From Actinophytocola sp050699915 (GTDB lineage: Bacteria; Actinomycetota; Actinomycetes; Mycobacteriales; Pseudonocardiaceae): a stretch of 20,679 nt of DNA. Below are positions 1-9,600 of this stretch, piece after piece. The stretch covers positions 1 through 20,679 of the forward strand of contig NZ_JBOHGA010000103.1 in the NCBI RefSeq assembly GCF_050699915.1. Direction: 5' to 3'. A program made the position numbers and the translations under genes. Under the pieces are notes generated by a model. It did not search any database, had not been told where the DNA came from, and was given only the letters and a program-made list of their open reading frames with translations. Each line of letters begins with the position of its first letter. Within the stretch, counting starts at the first letter, position 1.

Positions 1-216
1 ACACCGGGACCTTCGGCCAAACAGCCGCGCCGCCATTGGACCGAAAGTGGTGTCGACGAGGGCAGCCTAGCCCCCCAAGCGGGTTAGCGGGATGATCAAT
101 TCGTTATCTATCCAATCGAGACATCACCCCGGCGTGCGGATGTAACACGATCGGGTGACTCTCTGTTGGTGACGTAACGCGCAAGGGCCGGCACACGATG
201 AAACGAGGTCGCGGCA
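1..216. other. Intergenic region upstream of the dipeptidase gene
   Basis: No gene is supported here. All three forward frames are open from the window edge but end within 110 bases, and none has a recognisable tail, so an upstream gene's 3' end cannot be shown or excluded. The stretch around 98-117 is AT-richer than its surroundings and may hold the promoter of the dipeptidase gene, but I see no convincing pair of -35 and -10 boxes. Confidence 0.4.
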
Positions 217-1365
217 GTGGAGAACCGGGAGATGGAGCGCGCTCGAACGTTGCTCGAGTCCACCCCTCTGGTCGACGGACACAACGACCTACCTTGGGCG
301 TTGCGGCTGACGCCGGGTGCCGACGCCTCCCGTGCGGACGGCTTCGAGGTCGATCTGACCCGCTCTCAGTCGCACTTTCACACGGACATCCCGCGCCTTC
401 GGGCAGGTCGAGTGGGCGTCCAGTTCTGGTCCGTCTATGTCCCATGCCGCCTTGTGGGTGACGCTGCGGTGACCGCCGTCGTCCAGCAGTGCGAGCTTGT
501 CCACCATCTGGCCGAACGATATTCGGAGCATTTGCAAATCGCATCGACGGCCGCGGAGGCCCGTTCGGCCTTCGCGGCGGGCCGGATCGCGTCGCTGCTC
601 GGCGCCGAGGGCGGTCACAGCATCAACTCCTCGCTCGGAGTGCTGCGCGCGCTGCACCGGCTCGGGGTTCGATACATGACGCTCACCCACAACGAGAACG
701 TGCCGTGGGCCGACTCGGCGACCGATGAGCCGGTTGTGGGAGGTTTGTCCGACTTCGGTCGCGAGGTCGTGGCCGAGATGAACCGCATCGGCATGCTCGT
801 CGACCTCTCCCACGTCGCCGCGACCACGATGCGCGACGCGCTCGACCACACGACGGCGCCGGTGATCTTCAGCCACTCCTCCTGCCGCGCGGTCACCGAC
901 CACCCCCGAAACGTCCCGGACGACGTGCTGTCGCGGCTGGCCGGCAACGGCGGCGTGTGCATGGTGACGTTCGTGCCGTACTTCGTGTCCGGCGTCGTGG
1001 TCGAGTGGGACCGGCAGGCGCAGGAGGCGATGGCCGCGGCGGGCGTGGACCAGCGCGACCTGGACGAGCGGTCGCGGTTCCTGGCGGGCTGGTCGGGCCC
1101 GCCGATGCCGTCGGCCGGGATCGACGACGTCGTCGCGCACGTCGAGCACGCCCGCGAGGTGGCGGGCATCGACCACATCGGCATCGGCGGCGACTACGAC
1201 GGCGTCGGTCACCTGCCGGCGGGCCTGGAGGACGTCAGCCGCTACCCGGCCTTGTTCGCGGCACTGCTGGACCGGGGCTGGAGCGAGCAGGACTGCGCCA
1301 AGCTGGCCGGCGAGAACGTGCTGCGTGCCCTGGAGGCGGCCGAGGAGGTCGCCAGGTCGAGCTGA
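217..1365 (+). CDS. Membrane dipeptidase (peptidase family M19)
   Basis: This 382-residue protein is a zinc dipeptidase of the renal-dipeptidase type, which hydrolyses dipeptides, often with a D-residue at the C-terminal side. The family's metal and catalytic residues are visible in order: H22 and D24 in DGHNDLPWAL, E131 in LLGAEGGHS, H199 in DLSHV, H220 in FSHSSCRAVTDHPRN and D326 in GIGGDYDG. Length and motif order fit a complete family member. There is no signal peptide, so it is probably cytoplasmic. The GTG start at 217 is preceded at about 8 bases by a weak AGG Shine-Dalgarno. The gene ends 3 bases from the stop of the convergent DUF3000 gene. The physiological substrate is not shown; cell-wall or peptide-antibiotic breakdown would be guesses. 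Confidence 0.95.
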   Translation: MENREMERARTLLESTPLVDGHNDLPWALRLTPGADASRADGFEVDLTRSQSHFHTDIPRLRAGRVGVQFWSVYVPCRLVGDAAVTAVVQQCELVHHLAERYSEHLQIASTAAEARSAFAAGRIASLLGAEGGHSINSSLGVLRALHRLGVRYMTLTHNENVPWADSATDEPVVGGLSDFGREVVAEMNRIGMLVDLSHVAATTMRDALDHTTAPVIFSHSSCRAVTDHPRNVPDDVLSRLAGNGGVCMVTFVPYFVSGVVVEWDRQAQEAMAAAGVDQRDLDERSRFLAGWSGPPMPSAGIDDVVAHVEHAREVAGIDHIGIGGDYDGVGHLPAGLEDVSRYPALFAALLDRGWSEQDCAKLAGENVLRALEAAEEVARSS

Positions 1366-1368
1366 CGC

Positions 1369-1932
1369 TCAGCTGCCCTGCCGCTGGGAGAACATGGTCA
1401 CGCCGACCGGAGGCAGGCCCACGACGCTCGCCATCAGGTCGCAGAAGGCCTCGCCGTGGGGGGCGAGCTCCGCGGAGACCGGGGTCCACGACGCCCGCAG
1501 CTCCAGGTCGTCGGTCCGCGCCGGGCCCGAGATGTCGCCGAACCGGGCCGACGACGTGTCGGTCACGGTGCCGCCGAGCGCCGTGTACCGGGCGCCCGTC
1601 GCCGCGAGCGCGTCGGTCAGCCACGACCAGCCCACGGTCGGCAGCAGCGGGTCGTCGGCCAGCTCGGCGTCCAGCTCCGCGCGCACGTAGGCGACCACGC
1701 GCAGCACGCCGTCCCAGGCCTCCTGCCCTTCCGGGTCGTGCAGGAGGATCAGCCGCCCGGTGGCGAGCACGTCCGCCGGACCGTTGGCCTCCGCGGTGAT
1801 CGCGAATGCCCACGGTGCCAGGCGCTGCGGTGGGCGAACTACACCGAGCTGCAGCTCGGGCCGGGGGCGCACCGACTTGAGCGCCGCGACGGCCTGAGTG
1901 AAGAGTTCAGGCGCTGCCGACGTTTTGGTCAC
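1369..1932 (-). CDS. DUF3000 domain protein
   Basis: The 187-residue product (start VTKTSAAPELF) matches my recollection of the DUF3000 family, which is restricted to Actinobacteria and commonly sits divergent from hemE, as it does here. Its molecular function is not known to me. Visible hallmarks are RPRPELQL near the N-terminus, a central PTVGWSWLTDAL stretch and a tail ending VGVTMFSQRQGS. The protein is soluble, with no signal peptide or membrane segment. The GTG at 1932 is chosen because coding character begins there; upstream in-frame codons run back through the hemE promoter region and into hemE. It has no good Shine-Dalgarno and may be translated from a leaderless or nearly leaderless mRNA. 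The conserved neighbourhood suggests, but does not prove, a link to tetrapyrrole metabolism. Confidence 0.85.
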   Translation of the reverse strand: MTKTSAAPELFTQAVAALKSVRPRPELQLGVVRPPQRLAPWAFAITAEANGPADVLATGRLILLHDPEGQEAWDGVLRVVAYVRAELDAELADDPLLPTVGWSWLTDALAATGARYTALGGTVTDTSSARFGDISGPARTDDLELRASWTPVSAELAPHGEAFCDLMASVVGLPPVGVTMFSQRQGS

Positions 1933-1940
1933 GACTCGTA

Positions 1941-1972
1941 ACTGTAAGACCACTGGAGTCACTGAGTGGTGA
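1941..1972. promoter_or_regulatory. Overlapping dyads and putative DUF3000 promoter in the DUF3000/hemE divergent region
   Basis: On the minus strand TACAGT (1946-1941) fits a TAnnnT -10 box 8 bases before the GTG of DUF3000. Over and just upstream of it lie two interleaved inverted repeats: ACCACT (1949-1954) with AGTGGT (1965-1970), and GTCAC (1959-1963) with GTGAC (1968-1972). The position between two divergent genes suggests an operator. No regulator is identified and no clear -35 box is seen. Confidence 0.4.
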
Positions 1973-2060
1973 CGGCGCGCCGGACACGACCCGGAGTTCC
2001 TGCGCACGGACGGTGGCACGACGGGACCTGGTCCGGCTCCGTGGCACGATTCATCTCGCC

Positions 2061-3110
2061 ATGACACCCACGCCCGACACCGCCGCCCCGGCGACCACAC
2101 CCCTGCTGGTCGCCGCCGCCGGCGGCACGCCCGCCCACCCACCCGTCTGGTTCATGCGCCAGGCCGGCCGGTCGCTGCCCGAGTACCGCAAGCTCCGCGA
2201 GGGCATCCCGATGTTGCGGGCCTGCTTCACGCCCGACCTGGTCTGTGAGATCACGATGCAGCCCGTCCGCCGGCACGGCGTCGACGCGGCCATCCTCTTC
2301 TCCGACATCGTGGTGCCGCTCGTCGCCGCCGGCATCGGCGTCGACATCGTGCCCGGCACCGGCCCGGTCGTGGCCGAGCCGGTACGCACGCGTGCCTCGG
2401 TCGAGGCGTTGCCGGCGCTCGAACCGGGACAGCTCGACCCGGTGGCCGAGGCGGTCCGGCTGCTGCGTGCCGAGCTGGGCGCGACTCCACTGATCGGGTT
2501 CGCGGGTGCGCCGTTCACGCTCGCCTCCTACCTCATCGAGGGCGGGCCGAGCCGCCACCACGAGCGCACCAAGGCGCTCATGCACTCCGACCCGGCCACC
2601 TGGCACGCCCTGCTCGGCGCGCTCGCCGCGATCACCACGACGTTCCTCGAGGTGCAGGTCGAGGCCGGGGTCCAGGTCGTGCAGCTTTTCGACTCCTGGG
2701 CCGGTGCGCTGTCGGAACGGGACTATCGCGAGTTCGTGCTGCCGCACTCGAAGCGGGTCCTCGATTCGGTCCAGGGCGTGCCGAAGATCCACTTCGGGGT
2801 CGGCACGAGCGAGCTGCTGCCCGCGATGCGCGAGGCCGGCGCCGACGTCGTCGGCGTGGACTGGCGGCTGCCGCTCGACGAGGCGGTCCGCCGGCTCGAC
2901 CGCCCCGACCTGCCGGCGCCGGTAGTTCAGGGCAACCTCGACCCGGCCCTGCTGCTGGCCGACTTCGACGCGGTGGAGCGCGAGGTCCGGCGGATCGTCG
3001 ACGAGGGCCGCGCCGCGGGCGGGCACATCTTCAACCTGGGCCACGGCGTGCTGCCGAACACCGACCCGGACGTGCTGAGCAGGGTCGTCGAGCTGGTCCA
3101 CCGGCTGTGA
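2061..3110 (+). CDS. hemE: Uroporphyrinogen decarboxylase HemE
   Basis: HemE converts uroporphyrinogen III to coproporphyrinogen III by removing four acetate carboxyls, the last step shared by the protoporphyrin and coproporphyrin branches of haem synthesis. The 349-residue protein has the invariant MRQAGR motif (R33 and R37) and D82 in FSDI, with the same 4- and 45-residue spacing as R37, R41 and D86 of the human enzyme. It also has Y157 in APFTLASYLIEGG and H328 in FNLGHGVLPNTDP. Length is normal. ATG 2061 is chosen over an upstream in-frame GTG at 2013 because the family N-terminus begins shortly before PVWFMRQAGR. The gene overlaps the oxidase gene by 4 bases (GTGA), so the two are translationally coupled. 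Confidence 0.97.
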   Translation: MTPTPDTAAPATTPLLVAAAGGTPAHPPVWFMRQAGRSLPEYRKLREGIPMLRACFTPDLVCEITMQPVRRHGVDAAILFSDIVVPLVAAGIGVDIVPGTGPVVAEPVRTRASVEALPALEPGQLDPVAEAVRLLRAELGATPLIGFAGAPFTLASYLIEGGPSRHHERTKALMHSDPATWHALLGALAAITTTFLEVQVEAGVQVVQLFDSWAGALSERDYREFVLPHSKRVLDSVQGVPKIHFGVGTSELLPAMREAGADVVGVDWRLPLDEAVRRLDRPDLPAPVVQGNLDPALLLADFDAVEREVRRIVDEGRAAGGHIFNLGHGVLPNTDPDVLSRVVELVHRL

Positions 3111-4528
3111 GCGTCCCCGCTGTAGCTGTCTCCGCGGTAGACGTCGTCGTCATCGGTGGGGGCATCAGCGGGCTGGCGGCCGCCCACCGGCTGCGTGCCC
3201 GCCTCGGGCCGGACGCGCGCATCACGCTGGTCGAGCAGGCCGACCGGCTCGGCGGCAAGCTACGCACGGTCGAGCTCGCCGGCACGGCCACCGACGTCGG
3301 TGCCGAGGCGTTCGTGCTGCGCAACCCGGCGGCCGTCGAGCTGGTCCGCGAGCTCGGGCTCGGCGACCGGCTGATCCACCCGCGCGGCGCCTCCGCGACG
3401 GTTCGGGCGGGCGGGCGGACCGTGCCGTTGCCCAAGCGCACCTTCCTCGGCGTGCCGGCCGACCCCGAGCTGGTGCGCCCGGTGCTGTCGGCCGCGGCCG
3501 GCGAGCGGGCCGCGGCCGAGCCGACGCTGCCGCCGCTGGAGATCGACGACGACGTTCCGGTCGCCCGCGTGCTGACGGAGCGGTTCGGCCCCGAGCTGGT
3601 CGACAATCTTGTCGAGCCGCTGCTCGGCGGGGTCTACGCGGGCCGCGCCGACCGGCTCGGGCTGCGCGCCACCATGCCCGCTCTGGTCGACGCGCTCGGC
3701 CCGGCCGGCGGCTCGCTCACCGCGGCGGCCGCCCGCGTGCTCGGCACGCCGGCGTCGGACCGGCCGGTGTTCGGCGGGCTGCGCGGCGGCATGACCGTGC
3801 TCGTCGACGAGCTGCGCCGGCAGGCCCGCGCGGAGGTTCGGCTCGGCCTGCCGGTCCGCGAGCTCCGGCGCGGCGCCGTCGGCTGGGAGCTCGAGATCGG
3901 CAGCCCCGGCGGGGTCGAGGTGCTGCACGCCGACGCCGTCGTGCTCGCCGTGCCGCCGCCCGCGGCCCGCCGGCTGCTCACCGGCGCCGTACCGGCGGCG
4001 GCCGCCGCGTACGCCGGGATCGAGGTCGGCTCGATGGCGGTGCTGAGCATGGTCCTGCCCATCGGTGTGGGGCTGCCGGACACGAGCGGCGTGCTGCTCG
4101 CGGTCGGCCAGGAGCACGCCGACGGCACCCCGTTCACGGCCAAGGCCTTCACTCACACCAGCGTCAAGTGGGGCGGCGACCCGGTCCGGCTGCGTGCGTC
4201 GATCGGCCGGTTCGGCGAGACCGGCCTGCTGCGCCGCGATGACGCCGACCTGCTCGCCGCCGTGCGGGCGGACCTTCGCGAGCTCACCGGCGTGGCCGCG
4301 GCGCCGGTCGACTGGACAGTCACCCGATGGGGTGGTGGCCTGCCGCAGTACGGCGTCGGCCACACCGCCGCCGTGTCCGCGATCGAACGCTCGGTGGCCG
4401 AGGTGCCCGGTCTCGCGGTCGCCGGCGCGGCGCTGCGCGGCGTCGGGATCCCCGCGTGCGTGGACGGTGCACGGGCGGCGGCGGACCGTGTCGCCGGGTA
4501 CCTGCGCGCCGCCACCGAGGCCAGGTAG
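3107..4528 (+). CDS. hemY: Coproporphyrinogen III / protoporphyrinogen oxidase (HemY/CgoX type)
   Basis: This 473-residue flavoprotein oxidises a porphyrinogen to a porphyrin. It has an N-terminal dinucleotide-binding motif, VVVIGGGISGLAAAHRL (GGGISG at 17-22), followed by a glycine-rich VEQADRLGGKLRT, and the C-terminal FAD-contact segment GLAVAGAALRGVGIPACVDGARAAADRV. These are the features of oxygen-dependent HemY. In Actinobacteria that also carry HemQ, the HemY-type enzyme is understood to make coproporphyrin III (CgoX). The hemQ gene directly downstream supports that substrate here, as an inference from context. The GTG start at 3107 lies inside the hemE stop. The 15-base gap to hemQ indicates one transcript. 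Confidence 0.93.
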   Translation: MSVPAVAVSAVDVVVIGGGISGLAAAHRLRARLGPDARITLVEQADRLGGKLRTVELAGTATDVGAEAFVLRNPAAVELVRELGLGDRLIHPRGASATVRAGGRTVPLPKRTFLGVPADPELVRPVLSAAAGERAAAEPTLPPLEIDDDVPVARVLTERFGPELVDNLVEPLLGGVYAGRADRLGLRATMPALVDALGPAGGSLTAAAARVLGTPASDRPVFGGLRGGMTVLVDELRRQARAEVRLGLPVRELRRGAVGWELEIGSPGGVEVLHADAVVLAVPPPAARRLLTGAVPAAAAAYAGIEVGSMAVLSMVLPIGVGLPDTSGVLLAVGQEHADGTPFTAKAFTHTSVKWGGDPVRLRASIGRFGETGLLRRDDADLLAAVRADLRELTGVAAAPVDWTVTRWGGGLPQYGVGHTAAVSAIERSVAEVPGLAVAGAALRGVGIPACVDGARAAADRVAGYLRAATEAR

Positions 4529-4543
4529 TGGGATCATGTGGGC

Positions 4544-5236
4544 ATGGCCCGCCTGAACTACGCCGAGCTGAACGACACCATCCGGTACACCATGTGGTCG
4601 GTGTTCCGAGCCGAGCCCGGCCGTCTCGGGGAGGACCGCGGTCCGGCGGCCACCGAGGCCGCTGAGTATCTCGACGGCCTGGAGACCAAGGGTGTGGTCG
4701 TGCGCGGCGTGTACGACGTGGCGGGGCTGCGGGCCGACGCCGACTTCCTGATCTGGTGGCATGCCGAGGAGGTCGAGCAGCTGCAGGCCGCGTACGCCGG
4801 TTTCCGCCGCACCGTGCTCGGTCGCGCGGCGAGCCCGGTGTGGAGCCAGGTCGCGCTGCACCGGCCGGCTGAGTTCAACAAGAGCCACGTCCCCGCGTTC
4901 GTAGCCGGTGAGGAGCCGCGCAAGTACGTCTGCGTGTACCCGTTCGTGCGCTCCTACGAGTGGTACCTGCTGCCCGACGAGGAGCGGCGCGGGATGCTCG
5001 CCGAGCACGGGAAGATGGCGCGCGACTATCCGGACGTGCGGGCCAACACGGTCGCCTCGTTCGCGCTCGGCGACTACGAGTGGATCCTCGCCTTCGAGGC
5101 CGACGAGCTGCACCGCATCGTCGACCTGATGCGTCACCTGCGTGGCAGCACCGCGCGCCGGCACGTGCGCGAGGAGATCCCGTTCTACACCGGCACGAAG
5201 CTCGCACCCGCCGAGCTGGTCGCGAACCTGCCCTGA
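4544..5236 (+). CDS. hemQ: Coprohaem decarboxylase HemQ/ChdC (chlorite dismutase-like)
   Basis: HemQ performs the final step of the coproporphyrin-dependent pathway, decarboxylating iron coproporphyrin to haem b with peroxide. With ATG 4544 the protein has 230 residues, the usual size. Y132 in CVYPFVRSYEWY is the expected catalytic tyrosine, H155 in MLAEHGKMARDY the expected proximal haem ligand and H115 in NKSHVPAF the expected distal histidine of actinobacterial members. Their spacing (17 and 23) agrees with H118, Y135 and H158 as I recall them for the Corynebacterium diphtheriae enzyme. A GTG at 4538, two codons earlier, is an alternative start. The stop is 2 bases before the next gene. 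It is cytoplasmic, with no signal peptide. Confidence 0.96.
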   Translation: MARLNYAELNDTIRYTMWSVFRAEPGRLGEDRGPAATEAAEYLDGLETKGVVVRGVYDVAGLRADADFLIWWHAEEVEQLQAAYAGFRRTVLGRAASPVWSQVALHRPAEFNKSHVPAFVAGEEPRKYVCVYPFVRSYEWYLLPDEERRGMLAEHGKMARDYPDVRANTVASFALGDYEWILAFEADELHRIVDLMRHLRGSTARRHVREEIPFYTGTKLAPAELVANLP

Positions 5237-5238
5237 CC

Positions 5239-6651
5239 GTGCCGAGACACGCGCTCGCGGCGCTCTGGAGGGAAGTCACCGACACCGAGCCCGCCCCGGT
5301 GACGTTCGAGGGCGACGAGCACCCGCTGGCCGGCCCGTACCGGGTGGGCACCGCGGCCGCGGCCTGCGTCGCCGCGACGACCCTCGCCGCCGCGGAGCTG
5401 GTCCGCGAGCGCGGCAGCGGCCCCGAACCGGTGAAGGTCCACATCGGACACGCCGCGGAGGCGTTCCGCAGCGAGGCACACCTGACGGGCGAGTCGGCGG
5501 CGGACGGGCTGTGGGCGTCGCTGTCCGGCGACTACCGAGCCGTCGACGGCTGGGTGCGGCTGCACGCGAACTACCCGCACCACGCCGAGGCCATCCTCCG
5601 CGCGCTCGGCACGGACGCCGAGGGCGTGCGGGCCGAGGTCGCCGCCCGCCAGGCGGTCGCGGTGGAGGAGGCGGTCCTCGCGGCCGGCGGTGCCGCCGCG
5701 GCGATGCGTGACCGCACGGGCTGGCTGGCCGACGGCCCGGGCGAGGCGATCCGTGCCGAGCCGCTTGTGGCGATCGAGCGCATCGGCGACGCGCCGCCCC
5801 GTCAGCTGCCGCGGCTGAACCGGGCTCGGGCGGAGCGCATCCTGGCCGAACAGGCGCTGGTCGACCGGGCCTCGCCCGGCCAGATGCTCGCGGTGTGGAC
5901 GCTCGCCGAGCGGGCGCTGACCGGCGCGCGGGTGCTGGACCTGACCCACGTGATCGCCGGACCGGTCGCGACGCGCACTCTCGCCGCGCACGGCGCCGAC
6001 GTGCTGCACGTGACCGACCCGAAGCGCCCGACCCTGGACCGTCTGCTCATGGACACCGGCTTCGGCAAGCGCTCGTGCCACCTCGATCTCGACACCGGCG
6101 ACGGCCGCGCGACCCTGTGCGGGCTGGCCGAGCAGGCCGACGTGTTCGTGCAGTCGTACCGGCCGGACTCCTTGGCACACAAGGGTTTCGGTGCCGAACA
6201 ACTGGCGGCGGTCAGCCCCGGAATCGTCGTCGTCGACCTCGCCGCGTACGGGCACACCGGGCCGTGGCGGGCGCGGCGCGGGTTCGACAGCCTGGTGCAG
6301 ATGTCCTGCGGGATCGCCGCCGAGCAGGGGATGGACGAGCCGCGGCCGCTGCCCGCGCAGGCGCTGGACCACGGCACCGGCTGGCTCGCCGCGCTGGGCG
6401 TGCTCACCGCGTTGCGCCGGCGTGCCACCGAGGGCGGCTCCTGGCTCGTGCGGCTCTCGCTCGCGCGGACCGCCGAATGGCTGCACGACCTCGGCCGCGA
6501 CGACGCCCCGCCGACGCCGGTCGACGTGCGCCCGTTCCTGCACAACAGCGACAGCGACTACGGTCGGCTGACGCACCTCCGCGTGCCCGGCGCGCCCGGT
6601 GCGCTCGCCGGGCCGCACCGCCCCGGCCGGGACGCGGCGAACTGGCGGTGA
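5239..6651 (+). CDS. Family III (CaiB/BaiF-type) CoA-transferase, long two-part form
   Basis: The 470-residue protein starts at GTG 5239 (VPRHALAALW), two bases after hemQ stops. Residues 225-400 form a typical family III CoA-transferase core: LTGARVLDLTHVIAGPVATRTLAA, then VFVQSYRPDSLAHKGF, AAYGHTGPWRARRGFDS, and D377 in ALDHGTGWLAA as the likely CoA-ester-forming aspartate. Residues 1-220 resemble a second, degenerate half (VGTAAAACVAATTLAAAELV, then WVRLHANYPHHAEAILRALG) with no catalytic motif that I can see. Members of about 450-480 residues with this layout occur widely in bacteria. The donor and acceptor acids are unknown. Operon position ties its expression to haem genes, but no role in haem synthesis is established. 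The frame stays open upstream through hemQ; that extension is an artefact. Confidence 0.85.
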   Translation: MPRHALAALWREVTDTEPAPVTFEGDEHPLAGPYRVGTAAAACVAATTLAAAELVRERGSGPEPVKVHIGHAAEAFRSEAHLTGESAADGLWASLSGDYRAVDGWVRLHANYPHHAEAILRALGTDAEGVRAEVAARQAVAVEEAVLAAGGAAAAMRDRTGWLADGPGEAIRAEPLVAIERIGDAPPRQLPRLNRARAERILAEQALVDRASPGQMLAVWTLAERALTGARVLDLTHVIAGPVATRTLAAHGADVLHVTDPKRPTLDRLLMDTGFGKRSCHLDLDTGDGRATLCGLAEQADVFVQSYRPDSLAHKGFGAEQLAAVSPGIVVVDLAAYGHTGPWRARRGFDSLVQMSCGIAAEQGMDEPRPLPAQALDHGTGWLAALGVLTALRRRATEGGSWLVRLSLARTAEWLHDLGRDDAPPTPVDVRPFLHNSDSDYGRLTHLRVPGAPGALAGPHRPGRDAANWR

Positions 6652-6689
6652 GCCGGTCGTGCCACCCGCTCGCGGGCGACACGACCGGC
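6652..6689. terminator. Hairpin between convergent CoA-transferase and protease genes
   Basis: GCCGGTCGTG (6652-6661) pairs perfectly with CACGACCGGC (6680-6689). The 18-base loop contains a second stem, CCCGC (6665-6669) with GCGGG (6672-6676). It starts at the first base after the CoA-transferase stop codon and ends 7 bases before the protease stop. There is no T-run, as is common for high-GC actinobacterial terminators, so it may serve both directions. Confidence 0.7.
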
Positions 6690-6696
6690 GGCCGTG

Positions 6697-9600
6697 CTAC
6701 TTCCGGAGCTTGTAGGCCCGGATCACCGTCTGCTTCACCGTGTTGCCGTCCCGGTCGGTCGCCGACGCCCGCAGGGACACCGACTCGGCGCCCGTCGGGT
6801 GGTTCAGCGCCGCGACGAGGTTCAGCAGCACCGGAACCCGCTGCCAGGTCTTGCCCTCGTCGTAGGACGCCTCGACCGTCAGCCGCCGCGGCCGCTCGTG
6901 GGCGCCCGACTCGTTCTGCAGCAGCACCGGCACGAGGAACCTGCCCGCCGGCGCGCTGTTCGCGTCGTCGAGCAACGGCAGGTACCGCACCGCGTTGAGT
7001 GCCAGTGCCGCCGGCTCCTCACCGTCCACATGAGCCGACGTGAACGTCCACTCGGCACTCATCTCCGTCGACAGGTCGAACGGCGCCGAGCGGGTCAGCT
7101 CGGTGGTGAGCCGGTACTCGCCCGACTCGGCCGGCAGTCCGGTGAACACGCCGTAGCCCGCCTCTGGCGACTCACCCACGAGCTCCTCGCCGCGGTACAG
7201 CTTCGTCGACGAGGTGTCCACGATGGAGTATCCGGCGTTGCCGCCGAAGTCGGAGAACATCGGGATCCCGACGCCGAGCTCGTCGCCGATCCGGTACCCC
7301 CACGGGAACTCCGTGGCCGGCAGCCCCGGGCCGAACACCGCTTGGCCGAACGACTCGTGGTACGTGCGGCCCGCCCGGTATGTCCGCAGCGGGGAGTCGA
7401 ACTCGGCGGTCGGCTCCTGGTCGGCGTTCTCCTGCCCGAGCAGCGTGCTCCATCGCGCGCCCTCGGTGGTGAGGTACTCGGTGCGCGTGCTCGGCAGCCC
7501 GACCTCGACGGCCGCGCCGAACACGAACCCGCCGCCGGACTCCGGGATCGGGAACAGCACCCGCCTGCCGACCTGACCCTCGGCCGCCGAGCCGAAGTCC
7601 ACCCGCACGGTCGCGAGCTCGTCCTGCTCGACCACCTTCGTGAACCCGGTCGGGTAGCCGTCCGGGTAGAAGGCCAGGCCGTAGAACGACCCGTCGGGCG
7701 CCAGCCATTGCGTGTTGATCGCGCCGCTGACCGTGGTGCCGGGCAGCGCGTCGCCGAGCTGCGCGGTGGTCAGCATGCTCAGGTCGTCGGTGATGACGCC
7801 GCCGCCGAACGACGACGTCTCGGTCTCCACCAGGTAACCGATGTCGCCGAGCAGCAGCTGTGCCTCGGCCGGTGGGGTGACGCTGATCGGCTTGGTGATG
7901 CGCGGATCGACGTCGACGGCCATGTCGCCGTCGAGCGCGAGACCCGGCTGGGCGAGGTGGTTGAAGTGGTTGCCGCCGTCGGTGAACACCAGGTGGTCGA
8001 TCACGTAGCGGCCCTTGGGCAACCGGACCTCGAGTGAGCCGTCCGGGTCGTACGGGAACGAGAACGTGTCGTTGTCCAGGCCGAGTACCAGAGCGCTGTA
8101 GTCCGCCGTCGGCGCGCCGTTCTCGTCGACGTAGTTCAGCGTGAGGTCGTAACTCTCGACCTCACGGACGACCGCGACCGGGGTGCGGGTGGTCGACTCG
8201 CCGGCGGTCGCCACGACCGCGCCGGAGTAGGTGCCGTCCGCGGTGCCCTTCCTCGTGTCGGCGGTGACGTCCACTGTTGCCTCGCCGCCGGCCGGCACGG
8301 TGACCTCGTTCGCGCTCAGCGTGAACATGTCCGTCGCCCCGCCGTCCGGGTCGGTCGCGTCGAGGGCGAGTGCGAGCGTCACGTCGCTGTCGCCGAGGTT
8401 GCGGTAGGTCAGCGACTTGGTCACCGGCTGGTCGTCGTCGTGCGGCCACTCGGCGACGCCGAGGCTGACGCTCGTGGGTTCGGAGACGACGCTCGCGCCG
8501 AGCGTCCGCGCCACGTCGACGCGCCCGGCGCCCTGCTCGAACGCGGTCAGGCCCGCGGTCGGCGTGGCGGACGCGGTGAGCGCCGCCTTGAGCTGCGCGC
8601 CGGTCCACTCCGGGTGCTGCTGGGCGATCAGCGCGGCGGCGCCGGCGACGTGCGGGGTGGCCATGGAGGTGCCGGACAGGGCGACGTAGCCGTCCGCGGC
8701 CGGGTCGCCGATCTGGCCGTTGGCCGCCTTCGCGGCGACGATGTCCACGCCGGGTGCGGTGATGTCCGGCTTGATGCCGCCGTCGCCCAACCGCGGCCCG
8801 CGGCTGGAGAAGTCGGCCAGGTTGTCCTCGCGGTCGACCGCGCCGACGGTGAGCGCTGCGTCCGCGCTGCCCGGCGAGCCGACCGTCTCGCTGCCCGGGC
8901 CGGAGTTGCCGGCGGCGATCACGAACAGCGTGCCGTACTGCTCGGACAGGGAGTTGACCGCTTCCTCCAGCGGGTCGAGCTCCACCGTGTCCCCGCCGCC
9001 GAGGCTCAGGTTCGCGACGTCCGCGCCGTGCTCGGCGGCCCACTGCATGCCGGCGATGATCCCCGACTCGGAGCCGAAGCCGAAGTCGTCCAGCACCTTG
9101 CCGTCCAAGATGGACGCACCCCACGCGACGCCCCGGTACGTGCCGCCGGACTTCGCGCCGGTGCCGGCCACGATCGACGCGACGTGCGTGCCGTGGCCGA
9201 AGTTGTCCACGTTGTCCGGTGCCTCGCTGAAGTTCTGCTCGGCCACCTCGCGGTCGGCGAGGTCCGGGTGGGTCTGGTCGACGCCGGTGTCGAGGACCGC
9301 GACCTTGATGCCCTCGCCGGTGAACCCGGCCTCCCACGCGGCGGGCGCGCCGATCTGCGGCACGCTGTGGTCCAAGGTGGACTTCCGCTTGCCGTCGAGC
9401 CAGACCTTCGACACGCCGGCGGCCATCGTGCGGGAGCCGGCGGTGCCGTTGGTCAGCGCTTCCCACGCGGTGCCGGTCTTGTCGGCGGCCGTCGCGATCC
9501 CGTTGACGCTGGGCAGGTTCCGGGTCGCGTTCGCCAGCCGCGGCGCCGCCCGGTTCGCCGCGTTGGTGACGATCAGCGGCACGGAGTCGCGGTGCGCGTC

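Noticed and set aside
3260..5164. Minus-strand open frame of about 630 codons across the HemY and HemQ genes
   Set aside because: It crosses two well-supported genes on the other strand, has no start signal and its composition is that of a shadow frame.
4960..5238. N-terminal extension of the CoA-transferase into hemQ
   Set aside because: The frame is open but Arg-rich and overlaps most of the HemQ C-terminal half. The GTG at 5239 gives the expected family N-terminus.
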